Assembly: GCA_029054245.1 (NCBI GenBank)
Contig: JAIDFQ010000064.1
Location: forward strand, 32,919-96,918
Length of the DNA: 64,000 bases
From: Lachnospiraceae bacterium
Lineage (GTDB): Bacteria > Bacillota > Clostridia > Lachnospirales > Lachnospiraceae
Direction of reading: 5' to 3'
Part shown: piece by piece, positions 38,380 to 46,202 of the stretch
Layout of the letters: the number at the start of each line of letters is the position of its first letter
Position numbering within the stretch: position 1 is the first letter of the stretch
The notes under the pieces: model-generated
Told to the model about the DNA's origin: nothing
The model's database searches: none
The model's input: only the letters and a program-made list of their open reading frames with translations
Position numbers and translations under genes: made by a program

Positions 38380-39392
38380 TTGCTACCTCCATCCCCATAC
38401 AAATATTCATCTTGCAGAATCTGATCATCTGGAATCGGGGACATATGTGTTTCAATCATATACCGCATTTTGTTAATTCTCCAAACTCCATCTTCACACT
38501 TTCTGGCTGTATTGTAATAGACTGATGTAGTGAACAGGGAATGGATATTATCCCGGTTCATGATCCGGTTTCTCAGACGTTGTTCTTCACCTCTGGGAGT
38601 TACAATAATTGCTTCGTCACCAGTCACTTTCACTACACCTACTCTTACTCCATGGAAAATTGCTGATTCCTTATGATGAATTGATTTCAGGAAATTGTTA
38701 TAGGCCCGCATTCCACGATGAACGCCGTGTCCCTTGTGGGAAGAAAATTCCAGTACAATATCATCCGTTGCCGCATCTTTTGTCAGATAGTAATCTCCCA
38801 AATCTAATCCAAATGCATATTTAAACCAAGCATCGATAATCTGTTCTTCATCCGTGTAAGGTTCAGCATCTTCCGGAATAACAACCCACGGTGCATCCAG
38901 TTCTGTATTGATCATTGGCTCATGCCCGTGATAAATCACATAATCTAAAAGTGTCCAATGATCTTTGACATAACTGTTGTTGCCAAACTCATAGCTCAAA
39001 TCATATCGGATATGATTAAGTTTCCATCCATTTTCTGTTTTTATGTAAGAATTACAGTAAATTCCCCCGAACACAAAAGGATATACCTGTTCACCATCAT
39101 CTTGTGCGAATATGTTTGTAACATAAGCACTCTGCTGTGCAATCCTTCCATCATTACGAATCACCAGATTTTGAATTGCACTTTTGCGTATCTGAAGTTC
39201 CGGTCCAGGCCACTTCAATGCTTCTACGATTGCATCAACTCCAACTAGAGATCCAACTGTACTCATATCAGCCAAGCAATCTTCCGTACACAAATTTCGA
39301 ATTCTTTTTGGTTGTCCGATGCGAAGAGCTTCTACAAACTGGCAGAAGACCTGATAAATTTCATACCTGTTTGGACATAATTCTTTATTCAC
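38367..39392 (-). CDS. Tandem NTF2/SnoaL-like domain protein A
   Basis: 341 residues from a GTG with AAGGAGGGG 6 nt upstream; first gene of the operon. Domain 1 (about 1-165): ADMSTVGSLVGVDAIVEAL, YPFVFGGIYCNSYI, ENGWKLNHIRYDLSYEFGN and NSYVKDHW. Domain 2 (about 175-325): DEEQIIDAWFKYAFGLDLGD, HKGHGVHRGMRAYNNF and GVWRINKMRYMIETH, again an NTF2-like hairpin ending. The STVG...G...AL motif and the YPF-FGG/GN-YVK block are shared with protein B. It is probably a subunit or a partner of protein B. A lyase/dehydratase role is inferred from fold and from the neighbouring CoA enzymes. Confidence 0.8.
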   Translation of the reverse strand: MNKELCPNRYEIYQVFCQFVEALRIGQPKRIRNLCTEDCLADMSTVGSLVGVDAIVEALKWPGPELQIRKSAIQNLVIRNDGRIAQQSAYVTNIFAQDDGEQVYPFVFGGIYCNSYIKTENGWKLNHIRYDLSYEFGNNSYVKDHWTLLDYVIYHGHEPMINTELDAPWVVIPEDAEPYTDEEQIIDAWFKYAFGLDLGDYYLTKDAATDDIVLEFSSHKGHGVHRGMRAYNNFLKSIHHKESAIFHGVRVGVVKVTGDEAIIVTPRGEEQRLRNRIMNRDNIHSLFTTSVYYNTARKCEDGVWRINKMRYMIETHMSPIPDDQILQDEYLYGDGGSKWLK

Positions 39393-39434
39393 TTAATACC
39401 CCTCCTTCTCTTTTCTTTTATTGTTGTGATATTT

Positions 39435-39463
39435 ATTATATTCGATCATTATTTGATCGTCAA
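39435..39463 (-). promoter_or_regulatory. Promoter of the glucoside/acyl-CoA operon
   Basis: Minus strand TTGACG (39458-39463), 17 bp, TATAAT (39435-39440). The perfect dyad CGATCA-TTATT-TGATCG (39443-39459) fills the spacer, so a bound regulator would block RNA polymerase. Confidence 0.85.
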
Positions 39464-39550
39464 TCACTTTTTGAGTGCTTTTTTATTTTTTCAAGCTAAA
39501 TTTGAGTGCTTATTGCTACGGATGAATATTGAAGTAATCATTTTTTGATT
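39443..39550. promoter_or_regulatory. Set of ATCA-N5-TGAT operators for the DeoR regulator
   Basis: Dyads with the same 5-nt T-rich spacer: CGATCA-N5-TGATCG at 39443-39459 and AATCA-N5-TGATT at 39536-39550, with a weaker one, AATCAC-N5-GAGTGC, at 39463-39478. One sits on each promoter. TTGAGTGCTT also occurs twice (39471-39480, 39502-39511). Confidence 0.6.
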
Positions 39551-39577
39551 GAAAATTGGGATGAATTCATATAAAAT
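39549..39577 (+). promoter_or_regulatory. Promoter of the deoR-family gene
   Basis: TTGAAA (39549-39554), 17 bp, TAAAAT (39572-39577). The -35 overlaps the AATCA-N5-TGATT dyad, suggesting autoregulation. Confidence 0.6.
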
Positions 39578-39616
39578 AATATATACAGCGAAACAAGTGA
39601 AAAAGGAGAATATTAA

Positions 39617-40354
39617 ATGAATTTAGATAGATGGAATAATATACTTGCTATTTTAAAACAAAATGATTTTATAACTACAGTAAATTTAGCAAAACTATTA
39701 AATATATCAGAAGCTACCATGCGGCGAGAGTTAAATGCCATGCAGAAACGTGGGCTGATCATTCGTACACAAGGGGGTGCCAGACTTTCGGAAACTGAAA
39801 ACCATGTAAAATATAAAGACGATTTGCTTTTTCGTTTTTCGACAAATTCAGATAGTAAACAGAAGATAGCCAAAAAAGCTGCTTCTTTTATTCAAAATGG
39901 TCATATAATCTTTATTGACGCGGGTTCTACAACTGCTGCTATTGTACCATATATCACACACAAGGATATTCTTGTTGTCACAAACAATATTAAAGCAATT
40001 ATTGAATTATCACAACACGGGATTAATTCTTATATCTGTAATGGATATGTGCATGCAGGCTCAGGTGCTGTATTCCCTGATGATATGCTTTTTCTGGAAC
40101 AGAGACATTTTGATTTATGTTTTCTAGGAACAGCTGGTATTTCAGAAACATATGGATATACTACCGGTTCTGCTGAAGACGCTAATACCAAGAAGACAAT
40201 ATTAAAGAATTCAAAGACTGCATTTGTTCTGGGTGACAGTAATAAATTTGGAGTAACTCGCTATATATCATTTGCGCCATTGGAGCAGTCTACATTAATC
40301 ACAAATACAGCGCCTGATTTTACTATACCGGATTTTAATGTAATTATTGCTTGA
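39617..40354 (+). CDS. DeoR-family transcriptional regulator of the island operon
   Basis: 245 residues. N-terminal helix-turn-helix: TTVNLAKLLNISEATMRREL and KRGLIIRTQGGARL. The C-terminal DeoRC sensor has IFIDAGSTTAAIVPYI, VVTNNIKAIIELSQHG and a late ALVLGD-like stretch (AFVLGDSNKFG); the family senses sugar phosphates. SD AAAGGAG precedes the ATG. It is divergent from the eight-gene operon and the two promoters share the intergenic dyads, so it very likely represses the operon until a phosphosugar (perhaps the 6-phosphoglucoside or a product) appears. Confidence 0.92.
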   Translation: MNLDRWNNILAILKQNDFITTVNLAKLLNISEATMRRELNAMQKRGLIIRTQGGARLSETENHVKYKDDLLFRFSTNSDSKQKIAKKAASFIQNGHIIFIDAGSTTAAIVPYITHKDILVVTNNIKAIIELSQHGINSYICNGYVHAGSGAVFPDDMLFLEQRHFDLCFLGTAGISETYGYTTGSAEDANTKKTILKNSKTAFVLGDSNKFGVTRYISFAPLEQSTLITNTAPDFTIPDFNVIIA

Positions 40355-40421
40355 CATGGCTTTACAGCTTTTATAAATATATACACTTTTATCGATTTAG
40401 CCATTCTAAACCTTTATAACT

Positions 40422-40568
40422 TATCCTGAAACAGGCGGCCGTACCAAAGTAAGCACCGGATTTTCTATCCCGCAGGAAGCTACATACAGTTATATCCCAT
40501 ATCTCCAATTTATGGCTCAGCAGTCTAACAGATTCCCCTCGGATCCCGTTTTTCTGCTTTTGGCATAA
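40422..40568 (+). pseudogene. Unidentified coding remnant
   Basis: About 48 codons without a start (TYPETGGRTKVSTGFSIPQE, later SYIPYLQFMAQQSNRF) ending in TAA. It looks like the C-terminus of a real protein, but the family was not recognised. It marks the beginning of the decayed right part of the island. Confidence 0.35.
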
Positions 40569-40645
40569 AGAAAAAACTATTGCTTTGATAAAATATTTCT
40601 TTGTTATTGAGTTCTTACTGTTATTTTACTATAACACAAAATATT

Positions 40646-40682
40646 CCTCAGAACACAAAACAGTCTGAGGAGTACTTTTTTT
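40646..40682 (+). terminator. Hairpin with T-run
   Basis: CCTCAGA (40646-40652), 11-nt loop, TCTGAGG (40664-40670), then AGTAC and a seven-T run. It may end the deoR transcript about 290 nt after its stop, or be a leftover of the decayed element. Confidence 0.5.
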
Positions 40683-40707
40683 AAATTTATGAACTTTCGA
40701 AATTTAC

Positions 40708-41054
40708 AGGTTATAGATCTTCTTATACATATCTGCAAATTCTTCTGCCAGCACCTGAAATGACTCTGCGAACGCAAGTATGGCTGCAGTCCCCGCATAT
40801 CCCCTATTTCTGTTTTGCAGGGCATAATTTTAAAATCATTTCCTGATAAAGCAGTTCCGTTTCCGTATCAAACGCCACCAGATAAACGTCATATTCGTCC
40901 CAAAATCCCTTTGTCTCTTCCAGGATTGTCTTTACTGCCGCCCTGTGAATGGCGCTGTCCACTCCACCGCCCCAAGCAGGGAACTGTTTGCAGCGTTCAC
41001 AATGCCATCAACCGTTATTTTCGTAATATCGCCTTTATATACTTTTAAATGCAT
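40708..41054 (-). pseudogene. Macrodomain (ADP-ribose-binding) protein, degraded
   Basis: An SD (GGGAGG) and ATG at 41054 begin MHLKVYKGDITKITVDGIVN followed by AANSSLLG, the start of a YmdB-like macrodomain. A one-base loss in the G-rich stretch coding for GGGGVD shifts the frame, and the middle of the domain is missing. The remaining pieces (VKTILEETKGFWDEYDVYLV, then a helical tail) match the C-terminal part of such proteins. Not functional. Confidence 0.6.
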
Positions 41055-41227
41055 GTATCCAACCTCCCATCCAAACCTAATCTGATTCTGTCAGAAACAC
41101 TTCTCACGAGGAATGCGTGGTTATCCCCCTCATTATCCTCCATCATAACAATTTTACTTTCGGTTCCTTCCGTATCTGAACTCTTCCCTGATTGCTGTAT
41201 GAATACATACGCCCCTATGATAGCCAT
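41045..41227 (-). pseudogene. Unidentified short remnant
   Basis: A 60-codon frame (MAIIGAYVFIQQSGKSSDTE ... FLVRSVSDRIRLGLDGR) overlapping the macrodomain remnant start. No SD was seen and no family recognised; probably debris of the mobile element. Confidence 0.25.
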
Positions 41228-41321
41228 ACCCTTCTTTTGCCATCTGTTTCACCCTGGATATGTTAAAAAGAATTCTCATGCCCTGTCTGTTTCCATAATT
41301 AACATACCTCTTTCCGCTAAA

Positions 41322-41645
41322 TCAAACTCCTTTGGTTTTGACCATATAGAGAAATCTTCTCACTTCCATGATCAGATCATCCGGATCATCGTCTGTCACA
41401 ACATAGTAAATAATATAATTATCCACATAAATCCGATAATATGTATATCTCCGCTCCCTGTCAGAATGATAGACCTCAAACGATTCCGCTATAGGAAGCC
41501 GCTCCAAAATAGCAGCTTCCACTTTATCTAACAAATCATTTGCAGCTTTTGGATTTTGCAGGTTTTCTGCAATATAGCTTACTTTTTCCTCAAGGTCATC
41601 ATAAAAAAGAGGCAGATAGCGCAGTCTGTAGTTCCCGTTAAACAT
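41322..41645 (-). CDS. RelE/ParE-family toxin
   Basis: 107 residues. YLPLFYDDLEEKVSYIAENL, PKAANDLLDKVEAAI, YTYYRIYVDNYIIYYVV and VRRFLYM follow the RelE/ParE fold (YafQ/ParE type: helix pair then four-stranded sheet). SD GGAGG overlaps the 3' end of the preceding frame, whose TAA touches the toxin ATG, as in toxin-antitoxin pairs. The preceding frame, however, is a ParB remnant and no intact antitoxin gene is visible, so this toxin is either inactive or neutralised from elsewhere. Confidence 0.75.
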   Translation of the reverse strand: MFNGNYRLRYLPLFYDDLEEKVSYIAENLQNPKAANDLLDKVEAAILERLPIAESFEVYHSDRERRYTYYRIYVDNYIIYYVVTDDDPDDLIMEVRRFLYMVKTKGV

Positions 41646-42252
41646 TTATTTTCCTCCGGATATTTCCAAAAACTTCGTCATGCGTAAGTCTTCCGCAAAA
41701 AACTCTTTGATCTTGTCCGACTTTATCGTAACTTTCCGCTCCTTAGGCTTTTCTCTCTCAAGTATCAGCCCACCATCGGCAGTGTCAGTTCACCGTCCTT
41801 CCCGTATTCTTTCAGCTTCGCCGCCTGTTCCTTAGACATGGATATATCTGTCTCTTCCACCACAGCCTGCACCCACTCCTGTTCCTAGCCCGTAAGAAAA
41901 GACAGGTCAACTCCCTACACAAAACCAATTTTCTTTTTGTCCACCAAATCGAGCATCCTGTCAGACAGACATGCAAGCCATTTATCTGCGGTGTCCGGCA
42001 ATAATCTCATATTCTCCTTCTGCCCTCGGCCTTACAATGCCGGGCACCAACACGCCGTAACTTCTGATACTCTCCACTGTTTCCTGCATCTTTTCATCAT
42101 CCAGCACTTTAAAAGCGTGGTCTATGAAATCATGCAGGTCTGAAAGAGGTATCTCCTGCACCTATTCTATGCCTGCCCTTCTGAAGAGCCGAACAGTTCA
42201 TCAAAACTTCTCAGCTGTACCTTTGCCGCGCTTCCTTACTCATCACCGAGCA
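41646..42252 (-). pseudogene. ParB/Spo0J-like partition protein of an integrative element, degraded
   Basis: Segments in order on the minus strand: VQLRSFDELFGSSEGQA, QEIPLSDLHDFIDHAFKVLD, MQETVESIRSYGVLVPGIVR, EGEYEIIAGHRR, then after a deletion LDLVDKKKIGFV, GVDLSFLTG, EQEWVQAVVEETDISMSKEQ and KPKERKVTIKSDKIKEFF. Together they match the ParB-type proteins of Tn1549-class conjugative elements, from memory of the family. Several stops (after IGFV, FLTG and EGQA) and a frame change before ILEREKPKE make it a pseudogene. Confidence 0.75.
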
Positions 42253-42323
42253 CCTCCTCTGTAAAGGAATGGCATGCTACTGCCACTCTGCCTTTTGGAT
42301 CATGCCGGTAGATACTGATACCT

Positions 42324-42539
42324 TCAGCTGAAATTTCTGCCGCTTGTCTGCCATCCTTCATGCAGGCATTTTGTTTTAATGCATCCGGGCTTTATATCAT
42401 AGATTTGGCTGAAATGTTCCCGTGTATCCCTTGAAATACAGAGAATATAGATCAGAGCTTTATGATAACAGTCCTGATATCTTGCCTGTTCTAATTTCTC
42501 ATAATAAAACTTCTCATGTTCCTCGTTGCAAAAAACCAT
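42324..42539 (-). pseudogene. DUF6075-like element protein, C-terminally truncated
   Basis: 71 codons: EEHEKFYYEKLEQARYQDCY, KALIYILCISRDTREHFSQI, IKPGCIKTKCLHEGWQTSG. This resembles a small protein (DUF6075) that accompanies ParB genes in clostridial conjugative elements, from memory. The usual C-terminus after GWQTSG is replaced by RNFS and a stop. Function unknown. Confidence 0.5.
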
Positions 42540-42725
42540 GTGTGTGTTGTCGGTGCTCTGCGCTCTGCTCTTAACGCTGTGTTATTCATATTCTTTCCTC
42601 CATAATGTAAAGATTTTATTCAAATTTTCCCAAACTAAAAGACATCCTTTTTATTGGGATGCCTTTTCTTGCAAACTCGTATGCTGTTATAAAAAAGTAC
42701 CATTCAGTACTATTCAAAACAAAAA

Positions 42726-42746
42726 TTGTTGTCAATTTGTTGTCAA
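42726..42746. repeat. Right subterminal repeats (arm-site-like)
   Basis: TTGTTGTCAA twice, direct, 11-bp period, in the same orientation as the pair at 27243-27264. Confidence 0.5.
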
Positions 42747-42804
42747 CAAACCTTAAAAATGATAAAATATCCAGTAATTTCAGGGTTTCATATCCCTATA
42801 CTTT

Positions 42805-42820
42805 TTCATCATGCATAAGA
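42805..42820. other. Right core of the island (attR-like)
   Basis: TTCATCATGCATAAGA, identical to 26991-27006. Upstream of it no ppiB similarity remains; downstream the ppiB 3' copy begins at once. Confidence 0.6.
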
Positions 42821-43002
42821 ATGCACCCCACTTAGATGGCAGCTATGCCGCATTTGGAAAAGTAATTGAGGGTATGGATGTTGTCAATAAAATAGCCGAA
42901 ACAGCTACCGATTACTCAGACCGTCCTTTAGAAGAGCAAAAACTCAAAAGTGTCACCGTTGATACGTTCGGCGTCACCTATCCTGAACCGGAGAAGTTAT
43001 AA
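42808..43002 (+). pseudogene. ppiB 3' fragment (displaced cyclophilin end)
   Basis: 64 codons in frame ([20 protein letters not shown], later [20 protein letters not shown], and [12 protein letters not shown]) matching the last third of ppiB at 26.7 kb at about 80% protein identity by eye. It has no promoter or SD and lacks the catalytic Arg region. It is best explained as the original host gene end cut off by integration of the island. Confidence 0.85.
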
Positions 43003-43177
43003 GCCCGGTTCCTGTGCTGTTCACATTCTGTTCATATTTAATTTAAAAAAACTTAATTGGCATAACATTCTTTAGACATTTCTGTAGCCTATACTAATAC
43101 CATAAGATACAGCAAGGAACAAACCACTTAAAAGAAGCCTCAAAGTAATTGATTTATTAATAACTTTTTCATAATAA

Positions 43178-43207
43178 ATGCCAAGTAAACTTTTGTTTAC
43201 TTGGCAT
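43178..43207. repeat. Perfect 13-bp hairpin
   Basis: ATGCCAAGTAAAC, loop TTTT, GTTTACTTGGCAT. It is followed by a weak pyrimidine tract and may be the terminator for readthrough from the ppiB remnant side. Confidence 0.6.
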
Positions 43208-43225
43208 CCTCCCTTTTATAGCAAC

Positions 43226-43572
43226 AGTCCCCCCACAAGAACGGCGCAGCAGAGGATAGGGAGCCCTTACAGGCTTTGGACCGCGCAGCTGACCGCACAT
43301 ATCATCGTTTCAAGTCTCTGGCGAATAATCGGCAATTTCACTTATAGAATGGTGACAAATCAGGGAAATCCGGCATGGATGCCGGATTAAGAGCCATGCG
43401 GCACGGATGCCGCTTGGCTCTGCCCCGTCCGCCTTGATCAATCTACACCCATTCTATTAGTGAAATCCGATTAGAAGACGAGACTTGAAACGATGATATG
43501 TGCGGTCAGCTGCGCGGTCCAAAGCCTGTGAGGGCTCCCTATCCTCTGCTGCGCCGTTCTTGTGGGGGAACT
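43226..43572. repeat. 347-nt nested inverted repeat with paired inner hairpins
   Basis: Outer arms 43226-43318 and 43480-43572 are 93 bp long and match at 91 positions. Pairing resumes further in with the TTTCACT / AGTGAAA and ATAGAATGG / CCATTCTAT segments. The centre holds two hairpins: AATCCGGC-ATGGAT-GCCGGATT (43367-43388) and AGAGCCA-TGCGGC-ACGGAT-GCCGCT-TGGCTCT (43390-43421). No protein frame is convincing. It could be a MITE-like element or a large structured RNA; see findings. Confidence 0.9.
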
Positions 43573-43608
43573 ATTATTACCTTTTATAGGCTTTTTTCTT
43601 GTTTTCTC

Positions 43609-43637
43609 TTGCATTTTCCCCTCTTTTCCTGTATAGT
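43609..43637 (+). promoter_or_regulatory. Candidate promoter upstream of agcS
   Basis: TTGCAT (43609-43614), 17 bp, TATAGT (43632-43637). A second -10-like TATACT at 43701-43706, with a poor -35, lies after the leader hairpin. Confidence 0.5.
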
Positions 43638-43652
43638 TATACACGAATCAGT

Positions 43653-43684
43653 GAGGATTTACTTTAGGTAAATTCTCTTTTTTT
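43653..43684 (+). terminator. Terminator in the agcS leader
   Basis: GAGGATTTAC, loop TTTAG, GTAAATTCTC, then TTTTTTT. It separates the upstream promoter from the agcS SD, so it may attenuate agcS or end a short upstream RNA. Confidence 0.65.
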
Positions 43685-43726
43685 GTAAGGTTCGGCTATC
43701 TATACTTATGACAAAGGAGATTTTTT

Positions 43727-45232
43727 ATGGAAAATGTAATGAACATGATTGCAAATGTGAATGATGCCATAAACGGCGTTGTATGGGGAATCCCCATGCT
43801 GATTCTGATTATTGGCACAGGCATCTACATGACAGTCGGAATGAAGTTCTTCCAGATTACGCATATCAAGCACTGGATGAACGAAACCTTTCTTGCTATT
43901 TTTAAGAAAAAGCATGTAACCGCACATACTGACAAGAACGAAAACTCTATTTCTCAGTTCCAAGCACTTTCAACAGCGCTTGCGGCTACCATCGGTGTGG
44001 GAAATATCGCCGGAGTTGCCGGGGCTATCATTACCGGAGGCGCCGGGGCAGTCTTCTGGATGTGGCTCTCCGCAGTGTTCGGAATGATGACAAACTACTC
44101 CGAAAATGTGCTGGGAATCTATTACCGCCGTAAAAATTCTAAGGATGAATGGTCCGGCGGCGCCATGTATTATCTTCAGGATGGATTAAAAGACAAAAAA
44201 ATCATCGGCATCCTGGCTAAGCCCCTTGCCATCCTCTTTGCCCTTTTTTGCGTATTTGCCTCCTTTGGAATCGGCAATATGACACAGGTGCATGAGATTG
44301 CCAGTTCCTTGAAGGACACCTTCAGCATCCCTCCCATCGCAACGGGAATCATCATCGCGGTAGTAGCTGCACTTGTGATTCTGGGCGGCATTAAGGCAAT
44401 TGGCAGCGTAACCGAAAAAATCGTGCCTTTTATGGCATGTGCTTATATTTTGGGAACCATCATCGTACTTGTTATGAACATCACCTCTGTTCCCGCTGTG
44501 TTCGGCGCCATCTTCACTAACGCCTTCGGACTTCGTCCTATCGCCGGCGCCACCGTGGGCGTAATGATTAAGCAGGCAATGACCATGGGCTTTAAGCGCG
44601 GTGTATTTTCCAATGAGGCAGGGCTTGGCTCCTCTGTTATGGTACATTCTGCATCAAATGTAAAGGAACCCATCGTTCAAGGGATGTGGGGCATCTTTGA
44701 AGTGTTCTTTGACACCATTGTTGTCTGCACCCTTACCGCTTTCACCATCTTAAGCTCCGGTCTGATCGACTTGGAGACAGGCGCTGTCCTTACCGCTTCT
44801 ACTGGCGCTTCGCTCGTCAGCGAGGCATTGACTGAGGGGCTCGGAACCCTTGCCGGCGGATTTGTGGCGATTGCCATCTGCCTGTTCGCATTCTCTACCG
44901 TTTTGGGCTGGTCCTTCTATGGAACAAAGTCATGCGAATACTTATTCGGTACCAAGGCAACCATTGTCTACAAGATTATTTTCGTAGTCTGCATTATATT
45001 TGGTGCAACCATGAGCTTTGACCTTGCATGGGCAATCGCAGATACTTTAAATGCACTTATGGCAATCCCTAACCTGATTGGCGTACTCGCCCTTTCCGGC
45101 ACGGTATTCGCCATCACGAAAAATTATCTTGCCCGCAAAGTGACCAAGACAGATACCCAGGCAAAGCCCATGCTGTCCTTTGATCCTGCTATTCAGGAAA
45201 TGCAGGAGACGGCACTTGAAGAGGAAAATTAA
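43727..45232 (+). CDS. agcS: Alanine/glycine:cation (sodium) symporter
   Basis: 501 residues with about ten to eleven membrane helices. Signature segments: ALSTALAATIGVGNIAGVAGAI, GAVFWMWLSAVFGM and FKRGVFSNEAGLGSSVMVHS of the AGCS family. It imports alanine or glycine with Na+. SD AAAGGAG precedes the ATG. It is monocistronic, between the nested inverted repeat and a strong terminator. Confidence 0.95.
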   Translation: MENVMNMIANVNDAINGVVWGIPMLILIIGTGIYMTVGMKFFQITHIKHWMNETFLAIFKKKHVTAHTDKNENSISQFQALSTALAATIGVGNIAGVAGAIITGGAGAVFWMWLSAVFGMMTNYSENVLGIYYRRKNSKDEWSGGAMYYLQDGLKDKKIIGILAKPLAILFALFCVFASFGIGNMTQVHEIASSLKDTFSIPPIATGIIIAVVAALVILGGIKAIGSVTEKIVPFMACAYILGTIIVLVMNITSVPAVFGAIFTNAFGLRPIAGATVGVMIKQAMTMGFKRGVFSNEAGLGSSVMVHSASNVKEPIVQGMWGIFEVFFDTIVVCTLTAFTILSSGLIDLETGAVLTASTGASLVSEALTEGLGTLAGGFVAIAICLFAFSTVLGWSFYGTKSCEYLFGTKATIVYKIIFVVCIIFGATMSFDLAWAIADTLNALMAIPNLIGVLALSGTVFAITKNYLARKVTKTDTQAKPMLSFDPAIQEMQETALEEEN

Positions 45233-45293
45233 GATACCGTTTGACAAGTCAAGCATGCTGCATGACAGCGCTATATTGATTCCAGCAGATAGC

Positions 45294-45344
45294 AAAAGGT
45301 TCCAAGGACTAGACCCTACGGAACCTTTTCTTTTTCTTTATTTC
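45294..45344 (+). terminator. Terminator of agcS
   Basis: AAAAGGTTCC (45294-45303) pairs with GGAACCTTTT (45320-45329), followed by CTTTTTCTTTATTT. Confidence 0.85.
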
Positions 45345-46198
45345 ATCCATGAAAAATCATTTTTATTCTCTGCATCGCCTCCGCTGGGAAAAGCCCTGTT
45401 TGAAGCATCATCCGAAGTAAACTCCAACGGCTTTTGCAGGCTCTGTTCCTTCATCTTCTGTATTGCCATAATGATTATGAACAAAGACAAACCAAAATTA
45501 AAAATGAAGAAAAACGGAATATGAATCGGCAGGAAGGATACTGCTGCCTTTATGATCAGCGGCAGCGTTCTGCTGTAAATTCCGAGCAAATACAACTGCC
45601 CAAAGGTGAGCCGGTAATTCATACAGGATGCTGCTATCATACCCATCAACGCCACAAATATCACGCCCAGGAAGAAGAACGCTGTCATACAAAGAAACGC
45701 CAAAAGCATGCATATGGCAATTACCACATAAATATAAGGCACCCATCTCAGTAAATCGCTCTTAGTAAATTCAAAATCTAAATCCGAATAATATGCCTCA
45801 TTTGTTTCATTATTGCTCTTTATAATGATCTTCTCAGAATCCATGAGCAGGACATTACGGTAATTGTTCAGGAATCCCTTAATTTCACGGGCACTTAGGA
45901 AAACCTCTTCTGGGTCTGCACTGACTGCAAAGTAGCTATCCACATCCTCATACAAGAAATCTCTTTCTATCCATAGTCTCCCATCAGTCAGCTCAAATTC
46001 AGGTATCATCTCATCCATCTTGCCAGCAATGCCTTTTGTCCCATGGAACCCTGCAAAAGGAATCCCAATCGTCACCAGAAAGTAAATGAGCATCAGCATC
46101 AGGCTAAACCCAAACACTTTACCTTTTTTGTTGTTCAGAAACTCTTTATAACTTTTATAGCTGTAAACAGACAAAATCATTTCTTTAAAAATATTCAT
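45338..46198 (-). CDS. DUF1189-like membrane protein
   Basis: 286 residues. First helix about residues 30-50, an extracytoplasmic domain of about 95 residues with predicted beta structure (FELTDGRLWIERDF), then about four helices (155-260). The N-terminus IFKEMILSVYSYKSYKEFL and general layout fit DUF1189, of unknown function. It follows the upstream membrane gene by 4 nt and is convergent with agcS. Confidence 0.7.
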   Translation of the reverse strand: MNIFKEMILSVYSYKSYKEFLNNKKGKVFGFSLMLMLIYFLVTIGIPFAGFHGTKGIAGKMDEMIPEFELTDGRLWIERDFLYEDVDSYFAVSADPEEVFLSAREIKGFLNNYRNVLLMDSEKIIIKSNNETNEAYYSDLDFEFTKSDLLRWVPYIYVVIAICMLLAFLCMTAFFFLGVIFVALMGMIAASCMNYRLTFGQLYLLGIYSRTLPLIIKAAVSFLPIHIPFFFIFNFGLSLFIIIMAIQKMKEQSLQKPLEFTSDDASNRAFPSGGDAENKNDFSWMK

Positions 46199-46202
46199 AA
46201 GC

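Noticed and set aside
41049..41531. 160-codon plus-strand frame opposite the toxin gene
   Set aside because: It has no SD and no recognisable family, and it overlaps the RelE/ParE gene and remnants on the other strand.
43178..43390. 70-codon plus-strand frame within the nested inverted repeat
   Set aside because: It is created by the repeat arm itself, has no SD, and its composition does not look coding.
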